A stretch of 64,000 nt of DNA. Source: PALSA-1180 sp964624625 (GTDB taxonomy: Bacteria; Oederibacteriota; Muellerivitia; Muellerivitales; Muellerivitaceae). The position numbers and the translations under genes were made by a program. How positions within the stretch are numbered: the stretch's first letter is position 1; every line of letters starts with the position of its first letter. The DNA is taken from positions 26,124 to 90,123 of the forward strand of contig CAZUXW010000005.1 of the NCBI GenBank assembly GCA_964624625.1, written 5' to 3'. The notes under the pieces were generated by a model. It was not told where the DNA came from. It saw nothing but the letters and a program-made list of their open reading frames with translations, and did not search any database. This document shows positions 63,052-64,000 of this stretch, piece after piece.

Positions 63052-64000
63052 ATGATGCGTTATTTATATTTTATTTTAGCCCTGACTATTGTGAACCGAA
63101 TTTTCGCTTTTGATCTCAGTGATGCTCTGGAAGAAATTTCCAAAAAAAATATAACTATTTCAAAAGAAAAAACGGAGATTTCTCGATTAGAAATTCATAA
63201 AAGCTACGTTCGAAATTCTTACGGTGAAAAACTTTACATTCAGGGTTCTTTTAAAAGAGACCGTGATCACCTAAATGAAGTATACATAAATGATTTAAAC
63301 CAACGAAATTTTAATGACTACAGTTTTAGCCAGTCAAATTATTCATTGCGTTACGAAGGAGATTTTCTCAATAAAACAAAGAAATATTACAATAATCAAA
63401 ATCAAATTGATATTAATCAAAATACGTTGTTGTTACAAAAGGATATCGAATCCCTGGAAAACAGAACTAAACTGATATTTTCGAAACTTTACTATTTAGC
63501 GGAAATCAAAAAAGAGTATTCGAGAAAAAAAGATAAACTTGAATATTTGTTTAAGTTAATAAAAGGACAATATGAGAATAGCTTAGTTAAAGATGACTAT
63601 TTGTTGGCTAAAATTAAAAGAGATAATTTGATTTTGGAGGAAGCGGATATTGATCGTCGAATTACTTTTGGACTGAATGATTTGGCGGAAATTTTGAACG
63701 AGGAAATACGGTTTGATGAATTGGAATTGGGAGATCCTGAAGAAATTCATTTTTACTGTAATATTTGTACAAAGGACTTTGATGAAAAAGTTATTGAAAA
63801 CAAGGTAGAAAAATTGAAAGGGGAAAAAGATTATTTGAAAAAACAACACGACCCCTTAAATGTTTTTGTTGGGGTGAAGTATTTTAACGGGCAATATGAT
63901 TTTGACGCAAATATTGACAAATCTTTCAATTGGTACGTTCAAAATATTTTTAGTTATATATATTTTTCGAATGGTAATTATCTTGTTATTTATTTTAGTT
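63052..64000 (+). CDS. TolC-like outer-membrane factor, 5' part
   Basis: An open frame from ATG 63052 (ATG 63055 equally possible; AAAGGA upstream) continues without a stop to the window end, at least 316 codons. A signal peptide is present (MRYLYFILALTIVNRIFA). The mature start FDLSDALEEISKKNITISKEKTEISRLEI is the pattern of the TolC/outer-membrane efflux family, and long coiled-coil helices follow (LEYLFKLIKGQYENSLVKDDYLLAKIKRDNLIL). It would form the outer-membrane duct of an efflux or type I secretion system. The sequence is extremely AT-rich and Lys/Asn-rich, so recently transferred. Confidence 0.8.
   Translation, partial: MMRYLYFILALTIVNRIFAFDLSDALEEISKKNITISKEKTEISRLEIHKSYVRNSYGEKLYIQGSFKRDRDHLNEVYINDLNQRNFNDYSFSQSNYSLRYEGDFLNKTKKYYNNQNQIDINQNTLLLQKDIESLENRTKLIFSKLYYLAEIKKEYSRKKDKLEYLFKLIKGQYENSLVKDDYLLAKIKRDNLILEEADIDRRITFGLNDLAEILNEEIRFDELELGDPEEIHFYCNICTKDFDEKVIENKVEKLKGEKDYLKKQHDPLNVFVGVKYFNGQYDFDANIDKSFNWYVQNIFSYIYFSNGNYLVIYFS

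Noticed and set aside
63583..63849. Minus-strand frame of 88 codons rich in Phe and Ile
   Set aside because: Shadow of the TolC-like gene in AT-rich DNA; the + strand frame has a signal peptide and family pattern.

Overview
The window is an accessory-rich stretch of a diderm bacterial chromosome in which every convincing gene lies on the + strand. P-ring, L-ring and outer-membrane beta-barrel genes prove an outer membrane. The flagellar gene set mixes features common in Firmicutes, Thermotogae and deep-branching diderm phyla: FlbD, a FapA/DUF342 protein, a YvyF-type zinc protein, a TIGR02530-type protein, a free-standing FlhB C-terminal paralogue and a CheC-like/FliN fusion. Together with Thr/Pro stalk proteins ending in FlgD-like C-terminal domains and many PorV-like barrels, this suggests an uncultured candidate phylum (Omnitrophota/Elusimicrobiota/FCPU426-like). 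That placement is inference only; no 16S or other decisive marker is present.

Layout. 1-3991: housekeeping operon (3' end of yggS, proC, yggT, yggU, a purine nucleoside phosphorylase, mtnA, a hotdog thioesterase). 4078-6342: a 34-residue basic ribosomal-type protein (mS38/COX24-like) and a membrane GAF-GAF-GGDEF diguanylate cyclase. 6557-6817: a small MerR-type repressor or activator. Matching inverted repeats lie in front of it and across the -10 of the promoter that leads into the flagellar cluster.

7063-49630 is a nearly continuous flagellar cluster of over 40 co-directional genes. Basal body, motor and export genes come first (flgBC-fliEFGHIJ-motAB-fliLMN-fliOPQR-flhBAFG-fliA). Then come fapA, several poorly known genes, an FhlB-type FlhB paralogue, two large PorV-like outer-membrane proteins embedded in the operon, the rod and ring genes flgFGAHIJ, and flgM-flgN-flgK-fliK-flgD-flgE. 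Three copies of a 28-bp promoter-like motif, CTCAAGTTTT-N10-GCCGTTAG, precede flgM, flgD and flgE and look like the FliA (sigma-28) promoter of this organism. A strong terminator closes the cluster after flgE. Flagellin, cap (fliD), fliS, flgL and chemotaxis genes are not in the window.

49899-56507 carries a Kelch-repeat lipoprotein, flbD with an unrecognised proline-rich protein, and an operon of a Thr/Pro-stalk surface protein with a FlgD-like C-terminal domain translationally coupled to PorV-like barrel proteins. This arrangement recalls type IX secretion cargo plus shuttle.

56707-64000: a tRNA-Phe gene with its own promoter and terminator, then an island of falling GC content. It holds a conjugative coupling ATPase (VirD4/TraD-like), a replication-relaxation-like gene interrupted by an in-frame amber codon, a protein with two helix-turn-helix units, and a radical SAM/SPASM remnant. 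A very AT-rich right end follows, with a DegT/AHBA-synthase-type aminotransferase and the 5' part of a TolC-like outer-membrane factor that runs off the window. The right end looks like a recently acquired, partly decayed mobile or biosynthetic segment.
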